From JBBREP01 sp963716525 (GTDB taxonomy: Bacteria > Actinomycetota > Acidimicrobiia > IMCC26256 > PALSA-610), in NCBI GenBank assembly GCA_963716525.1, contig OY970315.1, positions 2,604,001 through 2,668,000 of the forward strand: 64,000 nucleotides of DNA, written 5' to 3'. The notes under the pieces were generated by a model, which saw only the letters and a program-made list of their open reading frames with translations, did not search any database and was not told the origin of the DNA. Made by a program: the position numbers and the translations under genes. Shown piece after piece: positions 28,312-36,231 of the stretch (its first letter is position 1; the number at the start of each line of letters is the position of its first letter).

Positions 28312-29070
28312 GTGGCCGACACGGATCCGCATCACCTTCTCTTTCAGTTCGCGGAAGCTGGCGTGGCCGTGCGCCGCGCGCTCGACAAGCTGACTCCCGA
28401 GCAGATGAACATCCGCACCGGCCGGGTCGGCCAGTACGGGCTCGATCTCGTGGCCGATCGTGCTGCGCTCAACGTGCTGCGAGGGCTCGACGCCGCGATC
28501 GTGAGCGAAGAGTCGCTCTACAGCGGCAACGAGGATGCGCCCGTCACCGTGGTGCTCGACCCCGTGGACGGCTCCACGAACTGCGCGCACGGGATCGCCT
28601 ACTACGCCACGTCGATCGCGGCGATCGACCCCGACGGATTGCTCTGCGGTTACGTCGTGAACCAGGCCACCGGCACCGAGTACCGCGCCGTACGCGGCGA
28701 GGGCGCAACCCGTGACGGTGTTCCGGTGCACGCGAGCGCGGTGCAGCCGATCGAGGCGGCGCTCGTGGCGCTGTCCGGTCTGCCGGCACGCGTGCTGCAG
28801 TGGGGTCAGTACCGCGCGTTCGGTTGCGCGTCGCTCGCGTTGTGCGAGCTCGCGTGCGGTGGCGTCGACGGCTACGTCGACGGTGGATCGTGGCATGCGC
28901 CGTGGGACTACCTCGGCGGGCTGTCGATGTGCCGCGAAGCCGGCGCGATCGTCGTCGACGCGCGCGGCGAGGAGCTCGTGACGTCGGATCCCGCGGTGCG
29001 CCGCCAGCTTCTCGGCGCGGGCACCGAAGCGCTGCTCGACGTGCTCCGCACCGCGGCGGGGCGGCGGTGA
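28312..29070 (+). CDS. inositol monophosphatase-family phosphatase
   Basis: Mg-dependent sugar-phosphatase fold of 252 residues. The metal motifs are VSEES (equivalent of GEE), DPVDGSTN and WHAPWDYLGGLSMCREAG. GTG 28312 is preferred; GTG 28300 overlaps the fdhD stop and is possible. It is followed by a second member of the family in an overlapping arrangement. Candidate substrates are inositol phosphate, fructose-1,6-bisphosphate or PAP; the sequence does not decide. Confidence 0.85.
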   Translation: MADTDPHHLLFQFAEAGVAVRRALDKLTPEQMNIRTGRVGQYGLDLVADRAALNVLRGLDAAIVSEESLYSGNEDAPVTVVLDPVDGSTNCAHGIAYYATSIAAIDPDGLLCGYVVNQATGTEYRAVRGEGATRDGVPVHASAVQPIEAALVALSGLPARVLQWGQYRAFGCASLALCELACGGVDGYVDGGSWHAPWDYLGGLSMCREAGAIVVDARGEELVTSDPAVRRQLLGAGTEALLDVLRTAAGRR

Positions 29071-29871
29071 CGGAGCTCGCGAGCAGCGAGCTCGAACGGC
29101 TGTGCGACGCTGCGCTCGCCGCGGCACGCGCCGGTGGGGAAGTGGTGCTCGCGCACTTCGGGCAGGCGCGCGACGTGAAGGAGAAGGCGCCGGGCGACTG
29201 GGTGAGCGCGGCCGACGTCGCGAGCGAGGAGGCCGCGCCGCGAAACGCTCGCGGCGCTCGCGCCCGGTATCGCGTTCTTCGGCGAGGAAACCGGCGGCAC
29301 GCGCGCCGAGCGCGGCTGGTACGTCGACCCGCTCGACGGCACCGCGAACTTCCTGCACGGTCTCGTGGCGGTCGGCGTGTCGGTGGCGCTCGTCGACGCG
29401 GGCACGCCCGTGGTCGGCGTGGTGCACGCGCCGATGCTCGGCCACACGTACCACGCGGTCGCGGGCGGTGGCGCGTACGTCGACGGCCACCGCATCCGCG
29501 TGAGCGACCGTGCGCCAGCCCAAGCGATCCCGGCCACGGGCTTTCCGTTCCGGCGCAAGCATGAGCTCGACCGCTACCTGCACGTGTTCCACAACACGTT
29601 CGAGGTGGTCGAGGACCTGCGCCGGATCGGGGCCGCGAGCCTCGATCTCGCCTGGACGGCCGAGGGGGTGCTCGACGGGTTCTTCGAGGTGGGTTTGGGC
29701 ACCTGGGACGTCGCCGCCGGGGCCCTGCTCGTGCGGGAGGCGGGTGGTGTGGTCACCGACTGGGCCGGCGACGCCGAGGCCTGGCTCTGGTCGGGCGACA
29801 TCGTGGCCGGGCCGCCCGCGGTCCATGAACAGCTCGTGGCCATCACCCGAACGGCGGGAAGCCCTCAATAA
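29067..29871 (+). CDS. second inositol monophosphatase-family protein, frameshifted near 29240
   Basis: Paralogue of the previous gene, with GTG 29067 overlapping its stop (GTGA). The first 57 residues (LASSELERLCDAALAAARAG to DWVSAADVASEEAA) are in one frame. The rest is in the next: FFGEETGG, YVDPLDGTANFLHG and LGTWDVAAGALLVREAGG, which supply all three metal motifs. Corrected length is about 268 residues. One base is missing or extra near 29240 in a GCCGCGCCGCG run. Likely functional if that is an error. Confidence 0.8.
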
Positions 29872-29876
29872 TTCGC

Positions 29877-29904
29877 TTGCGCCGCCGAACGGATCGGATA
29901 ACTT
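29877..29904 (+). promoter_or_regulatory. candidate promoter for the 62-residue gene
   Basis: TTGCGC (29877-29882) and TAACTT (29899-29904) are separated by 16 bp, within an unusually AT-rich stretch that starts at the phosphatase stop. This places the start about 65 bp before ATG 29978. Confidence 0.4.
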
Positions 29905-29977
29905 GTCCGTCCGAACCACCGCGCGTCACGGCCACCGGCAACCCTGCCACCCGAGCGCACGAGAAGGCACCCACGAC

Positions 29978-30166
29978 ATGAGCACCCAGCGGAACGCAAC
30001 GCAGATGACGGGAAGCGTCATCGTGTCGCACGTGCGCGAGTACTCGCAGGTCGTGTGCCCGATTGCCGCGTTCCACATGGGTGCACCGGCAGGTTCGTGG
30101 TCCGCGAATGACCTCACGACCCGTAAGCCCGGACTCTCCCGGCTGACCTCGGTGTTGGCGCCGTAG
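29978..30166 (+). CDS. 62-residue Cys-containing protein, unknown
   Basis: Small protein MSTQRNATQMTGSV... with a single Cys-Pro (SQVVCPIAAFHMGAPAGSW) and a basic C-terminal part ending TSVLAP. GAGAAGG lies 10 nt upstream of ATG 29978. It has its own candidate promoter and is followed 26 bp later by the strongest intrinsic terminator in the window, so it is a self-contained transcription unit. It is not a family I recognise. It precedes whiB but is separated from it by the terminator. It could be a secreted or regulatory peptide, a leader peptide or a modified-peptide precursor; nothing decides between these. Confidence 0.6.
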   Translation: MSTQRNATQMTGSVIVSHVREYSQVVCPIAAFHMGAPAGSWSANDLTTRKPGLSRLTSVLAP

Positions 30167-30192
30167 CCCCCGCTACCGCCAAGAACTCCTCC

Positions 30193-30228
30193 AAGGCCCG
30201 CCGGGAAACCGGCGGGCCTTTTGTTTTG
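30193..30228 (+). terminator. strong intrinsic terminator
   Basis: AAGGCCCGCCGG and CCGGCGGGCCTT form a perfect 12-bp stem with a GAAA tetraloop, followed directly by TTGTTTTG. A classic rho-independent terminator for the 62-residue gene, and unusual in this GC-rich DNA. Confidence 0.93.
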
Positions 30229-30230
30229 TC

Positions 30231-30394
30231 CGAACCCCCCTGCAGGATCGACGAACCGACCGAGCCCCGCCCCCGTACCGACCAGCAACCCACCGACCGG
30301 CAACCCACCGACCAGCGATCACCCGACCGTCCGAGACCGACCTACCGACCGATCACCTCCCCCTGACAGAGCGACGGAAAGACAGGAGCAGGCG
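30231..30394 (+). promoter_or_regulatory. C-rich, G-poor leader of whiB with ACCGACC repeats
   Basis: The region upstream of whiB is strongly C-rich and G-poor on the coding strand and contains the heptamer ACCGACC about six times. A 15-bp direct repeat, CAACCCACCGACCGG, occurs twice in tandem with one or two changes. AGGAG (30384-30388) is the ribosome site for ATG 30395. Such C-rich RNA is what Rho factor binds, so leader-based attenuation is conceivable. Confidence 0.5.
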
Positions 30395-30757
30395 ATGTTC
30401 GCCCTCGAGCCCACCGAAGCACTCGTCGACGAAGGTCACGCCGCGGAGTGGCGCGCGCTCGCGCGCTGCTCCACCGGCACCGGCACGATGCTGGAGCTGT
30501 TCTTCTCGGAGCAGATCGACGACATCAACCGTGCGAAGGCGTTCTGCGCCGGCTGCGAGGTGCGCACCGCGTGCCTCGACGCCGCGCTCGAGCGGGCCGA
30601 GCCGTGGGGCGTCTGGGGCGGTGAGCTCTTCGTCCACGGCAAGGTCATCGCGCAGAAGCGCAAGCGGGGCCGGCCGCCGAAGGTGCGACCGCCCGAGCCG
30701 GCGCCGCTCACCGACGCGTTCGACGGGCTGCTCGAGCCCGTCGGCCGCTTGGCGTAG
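30395..30757 (+). CDS. WhiB-family iron-sulfur regulator
   Basis: A 120-residue WhiB-like protein, confined to actinobacteria and their phages. The four cluster Cys are in LARCSTGTG and AFCAGCEVRTACLD, and the WhiB motif GVWGGELF follows. The basic tail KRKRGRPPKVRPPEP carries an AT-hook-like RGRPPK typical of DNA-contacting WhiB C-termini, which I associate with Acidimicrobiia. WhiB proteins bind a 4Fe-4S cluster and sigma factor region 4. ATG 30395 has AGGAG 6 nt upstream. Confidence 0.95.
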   Translation: MFALEPTEALVDEGHAAEWRALARCSTGTGTMLELFFSEQIDDINRAKAFCAGCEVRTACLDAALERAEPWGVWGGELFVHGKVIAQKRKRGRPPKVRPPEPAPLTDAFDGLLEPVGRLA

Positions 30758-30793
30758 CGGCACGGCACGGCACCTCTTCCGGGAGTGGTAGAG

Positions 30794-30855
30794 GCGGGCC
30801 GGGACGACGGAGCAGGCGGACCCCCCGCCGCCTGCGCAGGCGAGTCCCGGCCCGC
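30794..30855 (+). ncRNA. bipartite hairpin with C6 loop downstream of whiB
   Basis: The outer stem GCGGGCCGGGAC/GTCCCGGCCCGC (30794-30805 with 30844-30855) is 12 bp and perfect. The inner stem GCAGGCGG/CCGCCTGC (30812-30819 with 30828-30835) is 8 bp and closes the loop ACCCCCCG. The two stems are joined by an internal loop. It starts 36 bp after the whiB stop and so may be its terminator, or a small RNA. The six-C loop recalls the actinobacterial 6C RNA, but only one such hairpin is present. Confidence 0.4.
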
Positions 30856-31030
30856 AAGCGGCCACCCACCGGACCTGGGGGAACGTCGCTGAGGCCGGAC
30901 CTGTGCCCACGGGCACGGGTCCGGCTCGGCGTCAGTGTGCCCAGCGTGGGTGTGGGGCGGTGCTGCATCGCCGCCCACGGCGGCTCACTGCGCCAGAATC
31001 ACCGGATGTTCCGGATGCTCCGACCGTTGC

Positions 31031-31675
31031 GTGCCGCGCGCTCGCCTCGCACCGTCGTGTACTGCCGCGGCTGCCGTGGCCGTGATCGCCGCGGCGGCCT
31101 GCTCGTCGTCGTCGTCGTCGCACGCATCGCCGACGAGCGCGCCCGGAGCCAGCACCTCGGCGTCGGCGCCTTCGACGACCTCGTCGCCGTCATCGACGAC
31201 GGTCGCACCCGTTGTCGGGCCCACGACGTCGATCCCGTCGAGCCCGCCGCAGAGATGCTCGACCACGAGCGGTCCGGCGAGCTACGACGCGCGGAACGGG
31301 TTCTACTCGACCATGCCGAAGACCGTCGACGTCGCGGCCGGCACGTTGCGGTACGACGTGGTGCAGTTCCTCGTCGGTCAGGACGCGATCACGGCGTACA
31401 AGCAGGACAATCCGGGTGCCGCCGACGGGCCGCCGAACGACTACTGGGTGCGCAACGTGAACCCGCGCATCTACGCGGCGCACTTCGCGCCCGTCGTCGT
31501 CGTGTTCGACACGAAGGACCCGGGCAGCCCCGAGCTGCAGACCGACACCCTCGCCAACTTCCTCACCCGCATCACGTCGCACTACGACTCGAGCGGCGTC
31601 TACGCCGGCACGATGTGGTGGGTACGGCTCGGCGGCGGGCTGATCACCGAGCTCTGCGAGCAGTGGGTGCCGTAG
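31031..31675 (+). CDS. predicted secreted lipoprotein, unknown
   Basis: A 214-residue protein with a short lipoprotein signal (LAPSCTAAAAVAVIAAAAC) ending at a candidate lipobox Cys. A Ser/Thr/Pro-rich linker, including six Ser from a TCG-repeat, separates this from the folded part. That part (YDARNGFYSTMPKTVDVAAG to ELCEQWVP) is a small domain with no motif I recognise. GTG 31031 is chosen because it gives the shortest proper signal. The next gene encodes a secreted glycosidase 83 bp downstream. Confidence 0.6.
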   Translation: MPRARLAPSCTAAAAVAVIAAAACSSSSSSHASPTSAPGASTSASAPSTTSSPSSTTVAPVVGPTTSIPSSPPQRCSTTSGPASYDARNGFYSTMPKTVDVAAGTLRYDVVQFLVGQDAITAYKQDNPGAADGPPNDYWVRNVNPRIYAAHFAPVVVVFDTKDPGSPELQTDTLANFLTRITSHYDSSGVYAGTMWWVRLGGGLITELCEQWVP

Positions 31676-31758
31676 GTCACGGGCGACCCTTGTTGCCTGT
31701 GTGGCGGGTGTCAACGCTGCCGCGGCAGCGCGCGCGGCGGGCGTGGCATGCTCGGAGC

Positions 31759-33199
31759 ATGCGACGGGCGTTGGCGGCAGGTGCGATCACATTGTCGATG
31801 GCGGTCGCGGTTCCGGCCGCGGCCACGAGCAGCTCAGCGGCGCGGGGGCGGGCGCCCGCCCCGGCGGCCATGCCGGTCGACGGTCCGGTGGGTCCGCTCG
31901 GCCACGCGGGACGCTGGTTCGTCGACCGCTCCGGGCGGGTCGTCACGCTGCACGGTGTGAACGAGGTGGCGAAGGCCGCGCCGTACTACCCGGCATCGGT
32001 CGGCTTCAGCGAGGACGACGCCGCGTTCCTCGCCCGTGAGGGTTTCAGCGCGGTGCGCCTCGGTGTGGTGTGGGAGGGCCTCGAGCCGTCGCCGGGAGCG
32101 ATCTCGGCGAGCTACATCGACCACATCGCGGCGACCGTGCACATGCTCGCCACGCATCACATCTTCGTGCTGCTCGACTTCCATCAGGACGGCTGGGGCC
32201 CGGCCACCCACGGCAACGGCGCGCCCGCGTGGGCGACGATCACCGATGGCCTGCCGAACCCACCGGTGGGGTTCCCGCTCTACTACCTCGAGAACCCGGC
32301 GCTGCAGCGCGCGTTCGAGAACTTCTGGAAGAACCGGCCCGCTTCGGATGGCGTGGGACTGCAGGATCACTACATCGCCGCGGCCCGCGCGCTCGCGGCG
32401 CGGGTCAAGGGCAATCCGTGGGTGATCGGCTACGACCCGATGAACGAGCCGTGGCCCGGCGCGAACTGGCAGCCGTGCATCACCGGGTGCGCCGCGCAGG
32501 AGCTCGGCTCGCTCGTGCCGTTCTACCGGCGGTTCGCGCAGGCGGTACGTGCCGTCGACCCGAGTCACCTCGTGATGCCGGAGCCGTTCGTGTTGTTCAA
32601 CTATGGCCATGACCCGACGTCATTGCCCACGGTCGGTGCCGCGCACAACGGCATGTCGTTCCACGTGTACGCCACGTCGGCGGCTGACAACCTCGCGGCG
32701 ATGCAGCAGGCGGTCGCGGCCTCGCAGCGCAACGGCGACGCACTGCTTGCCACGGAGTGGGGCGCGGTCACCGATCCGACGATCATCACTCAAACCGCTG
32801 ACCAGTTCGATTCGCAACTGCTGTCGTGGCTGTTCTGGTCGTACGACGAGGACATGGTGCACGATCTCATGCATCGGCCGGTCGGCCGCGAACGTGAACG
32901 CGCCGGTCGTCGCGGCGCTCGCGCGGCCGTACCCGTTGCTCACCGACGGTGTCCCCGGGGCACTCGTGTACGACGCGCCGAGCCGGGTGCTCGTGTACGG
33001 GTTCACCACCCGCCGGCCCGACGGCAAGGTCGATACGGCGAACGTGTCGGTGATCAGCATCCCGCCCGGCGTGTACCCGCACGGCTACTCGGTGATCGCG
33101 GCCGGCGCCACCGTCGTGTCGTCGAATGCTGCGCAGGTCGAGCTGCGCAACGCACCGGGCGCGGCGACGGCTGCCGTCGCGGTGCTGCCGAAGCCCTAA
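31759..33199 (+). CDS. secreted GH5 glycosidase (endoglycoceramidase-like), frameshifted near 32885
   Basis: Glycoside hydrolase of clan A, subfamily resembling endoglycoceramidases, which release the glycan from glycolipids. A signal peptide (MRRALAAGAITLSMAVAVPA) precedes LHGVNEVAKAAPYYP, LLDFHQDGWGPATHGNGAP, the acid/base in YDPMNEPWPG and the nucleophile Glu in LLATEWGAV. After EDMVHDLMHRP the frame shifts, and ANVNAPVVAALARPYPLL begins the C-terminal beta-sandwich ending at PKP. Corrected length is about 480 residues. Substrate by similarity only. Confidence 0.82.
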
Positions 33200-33254
33200 C
33201 CGTCGCCGAAGGCAGCAAAGGGATCGGCCGCTACGCTGACACGCCCGTTCACCG

Positions 33255-33331
33255 GGGCGCTTAGCTCAGCTGGTCAGAGCACCTCCCTTACAAGGAGGGG
33301 GTCGGGCGTTCGAGTCGCCCAGCGCCCACCA
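33255..33331 (+). tRNA. tRNA-Val (TAC anticodon)
   Basis: A 77-nt tRNA with the CCA encoded. The acceptor stem GGGCGCT pairs with AGCGCCC. The anticodon loop CTTACAA (33287-33293) carries TAC, closed by CCTCC/GGAGG. GTTCGAGTC is the T-loop. A -10-like TACGCT lies 17 bp upstream. The serine recombinase reads into its 3' half on the opposite strand, marking it as the integration site. Confidence 0.95.
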
Positions 33332-35075
33332 TCGTTTGCTTTTTCAAACGTTGCGCGTAGCGGCGTGGGGCCGCTCCGACGGTGGCGAGCTCGCGGGCGT
33401 CGTCTCGGTCGCCCTTCTTGCGGACGCCGTCGAGGGCGTGGTGGCGTTCGGCTTCAGCTCGTTCGGCGGCGGCTTGGCGGAGCTCGTCGCTCAGGAGTGT
33501 CTCGAACGGTTCCGCGAATTCGCCGGTGACGTTGTACATATCGTCGATGAGGATGCGTTTGAAGAAGGCTTGGTTGAACTGTCGTCGGACCTTGTCGGAT
33601 GCGTCGCGGTAGGCGGTTTCGCAGTCACGGATGAGTCCCATGGTGTGGGTCAGGTTGGCTTCGGCGGCGCTGTAGTCGCCATCGACGGCTGCGAGCCGAG
33701 ATTTGGCTGCAGTGATCTCGGTGCTGATCCGGGCTTGTTCCGTTTTGAGGAGATCGAGCGGGATGGCGTCGGCGTAGTGGGCGTCGAGAAGCTTCTTGCG
33801 CTCGTCTTCGAGTGCGCGTAGTCGACGGGCCTGGCGGTCGTGTTCGTGGCTCGCTTCGGTGCGAAGTTTGAGGATCTCGTCGAGCACGAAGTCGCGGACC
33901 TCGTTGGCTTGTTCGTTGGTGAGATGGACGGTGGCGTAGAGATCGACGATGGCGTCTTCGGTGTGCTCGATACGGATGGCTTGTTGGGTGCAGTCGTTGC
34001 GCTTTTGGTGTCGGCCGATACAGACGAAGTACCGGTAGATCTTGCCTTGGCTGTTCTTCGCGTGGCTGACGATGAGACGGCTGCCGCAGGCGCCGCAGTA
34101 GATGGAGCCCTTGAGGTAGTGGGGGTGCTCGCGTTGCTTGTCGCCGGCGATGTTGTGTGCGGCAAGCAGTTCTTGGACGCGTTGCCAGGTCTCGGGTGTT
34201 GCGAGCGGTTCGTGGTTGCCTTGGTAGAGCACGCCGCGGTAGCGGACGATACCCATGTAGTACGGGTGGCGCAGGAGCCGGTGGAAGTTGGCGATGCCGA
34301 GCGGTTTCGCGGGCCGTGTGCGGGTCGGCAGTGAGGTGAGTCCGCGTTTGGTGAGTTCGGCGAGCAGGGTGCGGATGGTCCAGTCGCCGGTCGCATAGGC
34401 CTCGAACGCCCAACGCATGAGAGGACCGCGTTCGGGGTCGATCTCGACGGCCCGGATTTCTTGACCGTTGTCGATGCGGCGGACGTTGCGATAGCCGGTC
34501 GGTGCGCGCATGGGCGTGCCGCCCTGTTTGGCTTTCTGGACGCTGCCCTTGATCACTTCGGTGGCGAGGTTGCGGCTGTAGAACTCGGCGATCGAGCTCA
34601 TGATGCCGTGCAGCAAGATCCCTGACGGCGTCTCGTCGATGTTCTCGGTGACGGACACGAGTTGGACGCCAGCTTGCTTGAGCGCGAGGTTGATGGCGAC
34701 GTCGTCGGCACGGTTGCGGGCGAGCCGATCGATCTTGTGCACGATCACATACGTCACCTGATTGGCACGTACGAAGTCGAGCAGCCGTTGCAGTTCGGGG
34801 CGGTCCGAGGTGCGAGCGGATTCGCCACGGTCGACGAACTCGTCGATCACGATCGCGCCGAGCGAGCGGGCTTTGCGGCTGCACGCTTCGCGTTGCGCCG
34901 GGATCGAGTAGCCCTCGGGGTCACCGTCGCGTTCTGCTTGTTCTTTGGTGCTGACCCTGACGTAGATCGCCGCGGTAGCGCTGGCCTCATGGTCGGCTGC
35001 GACATTGTCCGGATCGGGAGGTTGCTGCGCGAACGCCGTGCGCTGTCCGACCGTGGGGCTTGTCGCGGTGGTCAT
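33288..35075 (-). CDS. large serine recombinase (integrase)
   Basis: A 595-residue site-specific recombinase for integration and excision. The N-terminal resolvase domain has the nucleophile Ser42 in IYVRVSTKEQ, with DRGESARTSDRPELQ and KIDRLARNRAD. The recombinase domain (GTPMRAPTGYRNV, YYMGIVRYRGV) and a zinc ribbon (YCGACGS...C...C) follow, then a long coiled coil. The last about 14 residues (VGAGRLERPTPSL) are encoded antisense to tRNA-Val and its TAA stop lies in the anticodon loop, so the C-terminus changes with integration. ATG 35075 overlaps the XRE stop. Confidence 0.95.
   Translation of the reverse strand: MTTATSPTVGQRTAFAQQPPDPDNVAADHEASATAAIYVRVSTKEQAERDGDPEGYSIPAQREACSRKARSLGAIVIDEFVDRGESARTSDRPELQRLLDFVRANQVTYVIVHKIDRLARNRADDVAINLALKQAGVQLVSVTENIDETPSGILLHGIMSSIAEFYSRNLATEVIKGSVQKAKQGGTPMRAPTGYRNVRRIDNGQEIRAVEIDPERGPLMRWAFEAYATGDWTIRTLLAELTKRGLTSLPTRTRPAKPLGIANFHRLLRHPYYMGIVRYRGVLYQGNHEPLATPETWQRVQELLAAHNIAGDKQREHPHYLKGSIYCGACGSRLIVSHAKNSQGKIYRYFVCIGRHQKRNDCTQQAIRIEHTEDAIVDLYATVHLTNEQANEVRDFVLDEILKLRTEASHEHDRQARRLRALEDERKKLLDAHYADAIPLDLLKTEQARISTEITAAKSRLAAVDGDYSAAEANLTHTMGLIRDCETAYRDASDKVRRQFNQAFFKRILIDDMYNVTGEFAEPFETLLSDELRQAAAERAEAERHHALDGVRKKGDRDDARELATVGAAPRRYAQRLKKQTMVGAGRLERPTPSL
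33333..33350. terminator. small hairpin after tRNA-Val
   Basis: CGTTTG (33333-33338) and CAAACG (33345-33350) flank the T-rich loop CTTTTT, starting one base after the tRNA 3' end. It is also inside the recombinase reading frame. A weak terminator for the tRNA, or part of the attachment region. Confidence 0.3.
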
Positions 35076-35470
35076 GGTTGTGGCTCCGTCTCGGGCGTCG
35101 CGGTGACGAGTTCGGGTTGCGGTGTGAGGCCGTGTTGAGCAACGAGGCTGTCGAAGAGCTCGGTGAGCTGCTCGATCGCAGTCTGGGGCAGGTCGCGGTA
35201 GCGGGCTGGGAGGTAAGCGTGGAAGCCGGGGAGGTCGTCGGGCACGGCGTAGCCGGCGTGGCCGTAGACGTCGGCCAGCGTCATGCCGAGCGCCTCGGCG
35301 ATGCGGGCGAGCTTGTCGGGGCTCGGTGCCGCGAACGCGCCTTGTTCGAGGCGCACGATCGTGGAGTTCTTGGCGCCGATGCGCTCGCCGAGCTCGTACG
35401 TCGACAGTCCTGCGGCAGTGCGCCGTTCGTGGATCAGGGCGCCGAGCCGCGCCCGTTGACCTTCGTCCAT
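35072..35470 (-). CDS. XRE-family repressor
   Basis: A 132-residue regulator with an N-terminal helix-turn-helix (AGLSTYELGERIGAKNSTIV) followed by RLEQGAFAAPSPDKLARIAEALG, the Cro/C1 pattern. The C-terminal half has no clear domain and could sense a signal. It is the first gene of a two-gene unit with the recombinase (ATGA overlap), downstream of an operator that overlaps the promoter. The same palindrome is at the distant promoter 40980-41035, so it likely represses both integration and transfer genes. Confidence 0.85.
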   Translation of the reverse strand: MDEGQRARLGALIHERRTAAGLSTYELGERIGAKNSTIVRLEQGAFAAPSPDKLARIAEALGMTLADVYGHAGYAVPDDLPGFHAYLPARYRDLPQTAIEQLTELFDSLVAQHGLTPQPELVTATPETEPQP

Positions 35471-35496
35471 GGTGTGCTTCTCCCTCCTCCGTAGCC

Positions 35497-35536
35497 ATTC
35501 TACCAGGACAAATGCGTAAACGCATCGCTGTTTGTC
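35497..35536 (-). promoter_or_regulatory. XRE-recombinase promoter with operator
   Basis: On the minus strand a -10 box TAGAAT (35497-35502) follows a palindrome ATGCGT-AA-ACGCAT (35512-35525) that overlaps the -35 region. Outer arms GACAAA (35507-35512) and TTTGTC (35531-35536) widen the dyad. A near-identical palindrome is at 40980-40993. Confidence 0.65.
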
Positions 35537-35555
35537 GATTCCACAACGCTCCGGG

Positions 35556-36176
35556 TCAGCGTGTCTGGTCGAACAGGTAGACACCGTCGTCTCCTTGGCC
35601 CACCGCGATCTCGCCGGAGTATTCGAGATCCCGGGCGAAGCCTGCGACGTCGACGCGGACGTAGGCCTGGAAGTGATCTGGGATGGCCTCGTCGATGGCG
35701 TTTTGGAGGCCGAGGTCGTCGAGGAGTCCGGCCGCGTAGGCCTCGAGCGAGTCCCAGTGGCCGAGGTAGGCGTCGTCGAAGCGGGCGAGTTCGTCGCGGT
35801 CGGTCGTGTCGGTGAGCGCGGCCCATGCCGCAAAGGCCGCGCCGCGGCTTGCGATGCCTTGGGCGATCTGGCTGACGGTGGCGAGGTCTTCGTATTCGTT
35901 GAGGTGGAGCGGACCGAAGCCCTCGTAGTCGTGGATCGCCCATTCTTCGGCGTGACGTGTCGGTGACCGCGAGAGCATGTCCTGGATGCCGGCCGCGAGT
36001 TCGTCGGGTTCGGCATCGGCGTCGAGCCATCGGCCTACAAGTCGGCCTTCGTTGTAGTCGGCGAGTGACGCGACGTAGATGCGCGGCGTCGGTTTCGGCG
36101 CGTGCTCGACGGTGTCGGGTTCGCGCTCTTGTTGCGTGTCGTGTTGTTGTTCGGGGTCGGATGTGTGGTGGTCCAT
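35556..36176 (-). CDS. ardA: ArdA antirestriction protein
   Basis: A 206-residue DNA-mimic antirestriction protein that protects incoming mobile DNA from type I restriction enzymes. RIYVASLADYNEGRLVGRWLDA is the family start, and the chain is rich in Asp and Glu (LHLNEYEDLATVSQIAQG, DRDELARFDDAYLGHWDSLE). ATG 36176 has an ideal AAAGGAGGTGA ribosome site. It lies between the methyltransferase and the XRE genes. Good support for a conjugative or mobilizable lifestyle. Confidence 0.9.
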   Translation of the reverse strand: MDHHTSDPEQQHDTQQEREPDTVEHAPKPTPRIYVASLADYNEGRLVGRWLDADAEPDELAAGIQDMLSRSPTRHAEEWAIHDYEGFGPLHLNEYEDLATVSQIAQGIASRGAAFAAWAALTDTTDRDELARFDDAYLGHWDSLEAYAAGLLDDLGLQNAIDEAIPDHFQAYVRVDVAGFARDLEYSGEIAVGQGDDGVYLFDQTR

Positions 36177-36231
36177 TGGGTCACCTCCTTTCGTCGTTCG
36201 TTGTTGTTCGTGCGCGTGCTGCTCGTGCCTG

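Noticed and set aside
30794..30855. 6C RNA
   Set aside because: 6C RNA has two hairpins with six-C loops; only one is seen here.
33288..33331. Recombinase C-terminus GRLERPTPSL as a functional conserved motif
   Set aside because: It is the antisense reading of a tRNA 3' half, a known source of recurrent false similarity.
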